Assembly (NCBI GenBank): GCA_003230965.1
Contig: QIHL01000037.1
Coordinates: forward strand, 1-8,188
Source: Candidatus Magasanikiibacteriota bacterium
GTDB lineage: Bacteria > Patescibacteriota > Patescibacteriia > Magasanikbacterales > UBA922
Length of the DNA: 8,188 nucleotides
Direction of reading: 5' to 3'
Below, one piece after another: positions 6,663 to 8,188 of the stretch. The notes beneath the pieces were generated by a model. The model worked only from the letters and a program-made list of their open reading frames with translations, searched no databases and was not told the origin of the DNA. The stretch's first letter is position 1; each line of letters starts with the position of its first letter. A program made the position numbers and the translations under genes.

Positions 6663-7724
6663 ATGTTAAATAAAAAACTTTCTTTCAATAAAATGCGGAC
6701 GTTTTTTTTCTTCACAGTGATCATAATTCTTTCGATTGCTATGTTGTATCTATTTCGTCCGTTTTTTTATCCAATCTTTTGGGCCGCAGTACTCGCTTCC
6801 ATGTTTTATCCAATGTATCAATGGATTCTCCGACATGTCCGCCATGAACGCATAAGCATTGTTATCGCCATGATTCTTGTATTTATAATTATTTTTCTTC
6901 CTTTAGTTATCATAACATTATTGATTATTAACCAGTCTATTCAAATTTATCAATCTATTTCTCCAGCAGAAATTGAACACAATATCAATACAACTAGTCA
7001 ATGGTTACTGCATACGCCATTGGCACCATATATTGAACAAGCAAGACTACAGTGGCCGATATATTTGAGTGATGGTGCAAAAAGCTTGAGTACTTTTATA
7101 TTTAACAGTGCAAGTAATATCACACAAAATTCACTTCGTTTCGGACTGATGACATTTCTAACATTCTACTCACTCTATTATTTTTTTAAAGATGGTCCAA
7201 AAATACTCAGAAAACTTATGCACTTTTCTCCACTTGGAGACAAATATGAACAAATGCTCTATGACCGTTTTACCTCTGCTGCACGTGCCGCACTAAAAAC
7301 AACATTCATTCTGGGTGGTATCCAAGGATTATTGACTGGCGTATTGTTCTGGTTCACTGGCATTCCCGGTTCACTCATTTGGGCTATCGTAACTATGATA
7401 GCAGCAATGATTCCAGGATTAGGATCATTTGTGATATGGATGCCTGCAGGTGTAATCATGCTCGTACTCGGACACACATGGCAAGGTTTAACTATTCTTG
7501 CTGTTGGACTTTTAATTATTAGCACTATTGATAATTTACTTAGACCATCGCTTATTGGAAAAGACATTCAAATGCATCCGCTAATTGTAATGTTTGCGAC
7601 AATCGGTGGTATTTTTGTCTTTGGTATTTCTGGTTTTGTTATCGGTCCTATTATCGCAGCTTTATACCTTGCAGTTATGTCAATCTATGATTTTTACTAC
7701 AGAAATGAATTGAATAATAATTAA
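6663..7724 (+). CDS. AI-2E family (PerM/YdiK-type) multi-pass membrane transporter-like protein
   Basis: This 353-residue integral membrane protein belongs to the AI-2E/UPF0118 family, whose best-known members are TqsA (autoinducer-2 export) and PerM-like permeases. Most members have no proven substrate, and nothing here indicates autoinducer signalling. About eight hydrophobic helices are seen: roughly 12-36, 62-90, 155-175, 212-235, 239-262, 265-288 and a long pair in 306-340. The extramembrane segment at about 92-150 is the usual soluble region between the early and late helices. Family motifs are FFKDGP (174-179), GGIQGLLTGVLFWFTGIPG (218-236), MIPGLGSFVIWMPAG (249-263), DNLLRPSLIG (290-299) and the Gly-rich final segment HPLIVMFATIGGIFVFG (305-321). 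Length matches the family. I start at ATG 6663 (MLNKKLSFNK): an in-frame TTG at 6576 would add 29 unconvincing residues and overlaps the likely promoter. It follows the pseudouridine synthase by 94 bp and ends 12 bp before a strong terminator. Confidence 0.9.
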   Translation: MLNKKLSFNKMRTFFFFTVIIILSIAMLYLFRPFFYPIFWAAVLASMFYPMYQWILRHVRHERISIVIAMILVFIIIFLPLVIITLLIINQSIQIYQSISPAEIEHNINTTSQWLLHTPLAPYIEQARLQWPIYLSDGAKSLSTFIFNSASNITQNSLRFGLMTFLTFYSLYYFFKDGPKILRKLMHFSPLGDKYEQMLYDRFTSAARAALKTTFILGGIQGLLTGVLFWFTGIPGSLIWAIVTMIAAMIPGLGSFVIWMPAGVIMLVLGHTWQGLTILAVGLLIISTIDNLLRPSLIGKDIQMHPLIVMFATIGGIFVFGISGFVIGPIIAALYLAVMSIYDFYYRNELNNN

Positions 7725-7736
7725 ATAAAAAAGCAG

Positions 7737-7762
7737 AAAATGCCTTAAGTGAGGCATTTTTT
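7737..7762 (+). terminator. Intrinsic (rho-independent) terminator after the AI-2E-family gene
   Basis: TGCCT (7741-7745), loop TAAGTG and AGGCA (7752-7756) form a perfect stem, extended by AAAA (7737-7740) pairing with TTTT (7757-7760) to 9 bp. The run of six T at 7757-7762 completes a textbook terminator. The A-rich upstream flank could let it act on minus-strand transcripts too, although no minus-strand gene is nearby. Confidence 0.93.
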
Positions 7763-7767
7763 AATAC

Positions 7768-7796
7768 TTGAAAAAGCAAAAATTTTATGTTATAAT
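7768..7796 (+). promoter_or_regulatory. Strong near-consensus promoter for tRNA-Leu
   Basis: TTGAAA (7768-7773) and TATAAT (7791-7796) are separated by exactly 17 bp, and TGT directly precedes the -10, giving the full extended element TGTTATAAT. The -35 starts 5 nt after the terminator T-run. The likely start, A7803, is 7 nt after the -10 and only 2 nt upstream of the mature tRNA 5' end. Confidence 0.85.
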
Positions 7797-7804
7797 TTTT
7801 GCAT

Positions 7805-7888
7805 GCCCAGGTGGTGAAACTGGTATACACGAGGGACTTAAAATCCCTTTCTCTAAAGAGAGTGTGGGTTCGATTCCCGCCCTGGGCA
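7805..7888 (+). tRNA. tRNA-Leu (anticodon UAA)
   Basis: The 84-nt gene folds fully. The acceptor stem pairs GCCCAGG (7805-7811) with CCTGGGC (7881-7887), and the discriminator is A7888, as expected for leucine. The D arm holds the GG of ACTGGTA. The anticodon stem AGGGA/TCCCT (7832-7836/7844-7848) closes a seven-base loop with anticodon TAA at 7839-7841, reading UUA codons. A long variable arm (CTCT-AA-AGAG) marks a class II tRNA. The T arm is GTGGG-TTCGATT-CCCGC (7864-7880). The 3' CCA is not encoded (CAC follows the discriminator), so a CCA-adding enzyme is needed. An AT-rich genome would be expected to use this tRNA heavily. Confidence 0.97.
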
Positions 7889-7936
7889 CAAAAATTTATA
7901 GATTTGATATATGATTGTTAGCAATTTTTTAATAAT

Positions 7937-8188
7937 TATACCAGATTAAGTGAAAGAGCAAAAAGATATCAGCCGTATGCTTGCTCAACAATGCTTTTTT
8001 CGTAACATTGCTAAAGCATTACGTCGGGATGTTAGTACCAAAGGATTATCCTTTGGATATGATCATGCAAATATTATCAGAAACCGTAGCTAAAGCATTT
8101 GCTAGAGAAGTAAAAACTACCAAAGCAAATGAAACTCTCAATGACCTATGACCAAGGAAGAGAAATGGCTAAACATAAACTATTCACT
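7937..8188 (+). pseudogene. Decayed IS30-family transposase, frameshifted and internally deleted, running off the window
   Basis: Conserved IS30 blocks occur in the right order but in shifting frames. Frame one (from 7937) gives YTRLSERAK, then shifts at an A5 run (7960-7964). The next frame continues DISRMLAQQCFFRNIAKAL and RRDVST to 8039, which is the helix-turn-helix that binds the element's terminal repeats. It then jumps frame into KDYPLDMIMQI (8041-8073), resembling the YPxDMxMxIS segment, and runs straight on as SETVAKAFAREV to 8112. After another A5 run (8112-8116) a third shift gives KLPKQMKL and SMTYDQGREMAKHKLFT (8138-8188), the block around the second catalytic Asp (GAC 8150-8152). 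Dropping one A from each A5 run restores the expected reading. Compared with IS30 family members of roughly 320-380 residues, large parts between the helix-turn-helix and the second Asp are missing, including the first catalytic Asp. No start codon or terminal repeat can be identified. It begins 48 bp after the tRNA. It cannot encode an active transposase here. Confidence 0.83.
8038..8056. repeat. Perfect 19-bp palindrome inside the IS30 relic
   Basis: CCAAAGGAT (8038-8046) is perfectly inverted as ATCCTTTGG (8048-8056) around a single T (8047). It lies where the helix-turn-helix block of the IS30 relic jumps frame to the next conserved block, so it may mark or have promoted a deletion. There is no T-run after it, so it is not a terminator. 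Confidence 0.8.

Noticed and set aside
8129..8188. New gene starting near 8141 or 8165 after AAGGAAGAG
   Set aside because: The frame reads SMTYDQGREMAKHKLFT, a clear internal IS30 transposase block, so the ATGs and the purine-rich tract are internal to the relic.
1..8188. CRISPR array, toxin-antitoxin pair, retron or other defence system
   Set aside because: No regularly spaced repeats, reverse transcriptase, nuclease or antitoxin-like pair is visible on either strand.

Overview
The window is AT-rich bacterial DNA, tightly packed and free of introns. It uses compact TTG-N17-TATAMT promoters and has no clear Shine-Dalgarno sequence before any of its seven protein starts. The six visible stop codons are all TAA, and no in-frame TGA occurs in the intact genes, which argues for the standard bacterial code. 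A pseudopilin carrying carboxypeptidase-regulatory-like (Ig-fold) domains, streamlined operons and an IS30 remnant suggest a Candidate Phyla Radiation (Patescibacteria) bacterium. That placement is inferred from gene style and is not proven.

Layout. On the minus strand, positions 1-1580 hold the 5' part of a large surface or secreted pseudopilin-like protein, cut by the window edge. Upstream of it, 1658-2149 encodes a small soluble coiled-coil protein of unknown function. A region of about 270 bp with divergent promoters (2150-2416) separates these from a plus-strand operon. That operon holds a PfkB-family sugar/nucleoside kinase (2417-3343), a CaCA-type Na+/Ca2+ exchanger (3430-4392), S-adenosylhomocysteine hydrolase ahcY (4402-5814) and an RsuA/RluB-type rRNA pseudouridine synthase (5825-6568). 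An AI-2E/PerM-type membrane protein follows (6663-7724) with what looks like its own extended -10 promoter, and ends at a strong intrinsic terminator (7737-7762). Five bases later a near-consensus promoter drives tRNA-Leu(UAA) (7805-7888). The last 250 bases (7937-8188) are a decayed, internally deleted IS30-family transposase that runs off the window.

Functional links. AhcY splits S-adenosylhomocysteine into adenosine and homocysteine. The PfkB kinase two genes upstream is a plausible adenosine kinase that would remove the adenosine and pull the reversible reaction forward. The antiporter and the pseudouridine synthase share the transcript by spacing, with no obvious pathway link.

I do not see a convincing new defence or mobile system. 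The most informative points are the large edge pseudopilin, the scrambled IS30 relic with a perfect 19-bp palindrome at its deletion junction, the probable near-leaderless tRNA promoter, and the absence of Shine-Dalgarno sequences.
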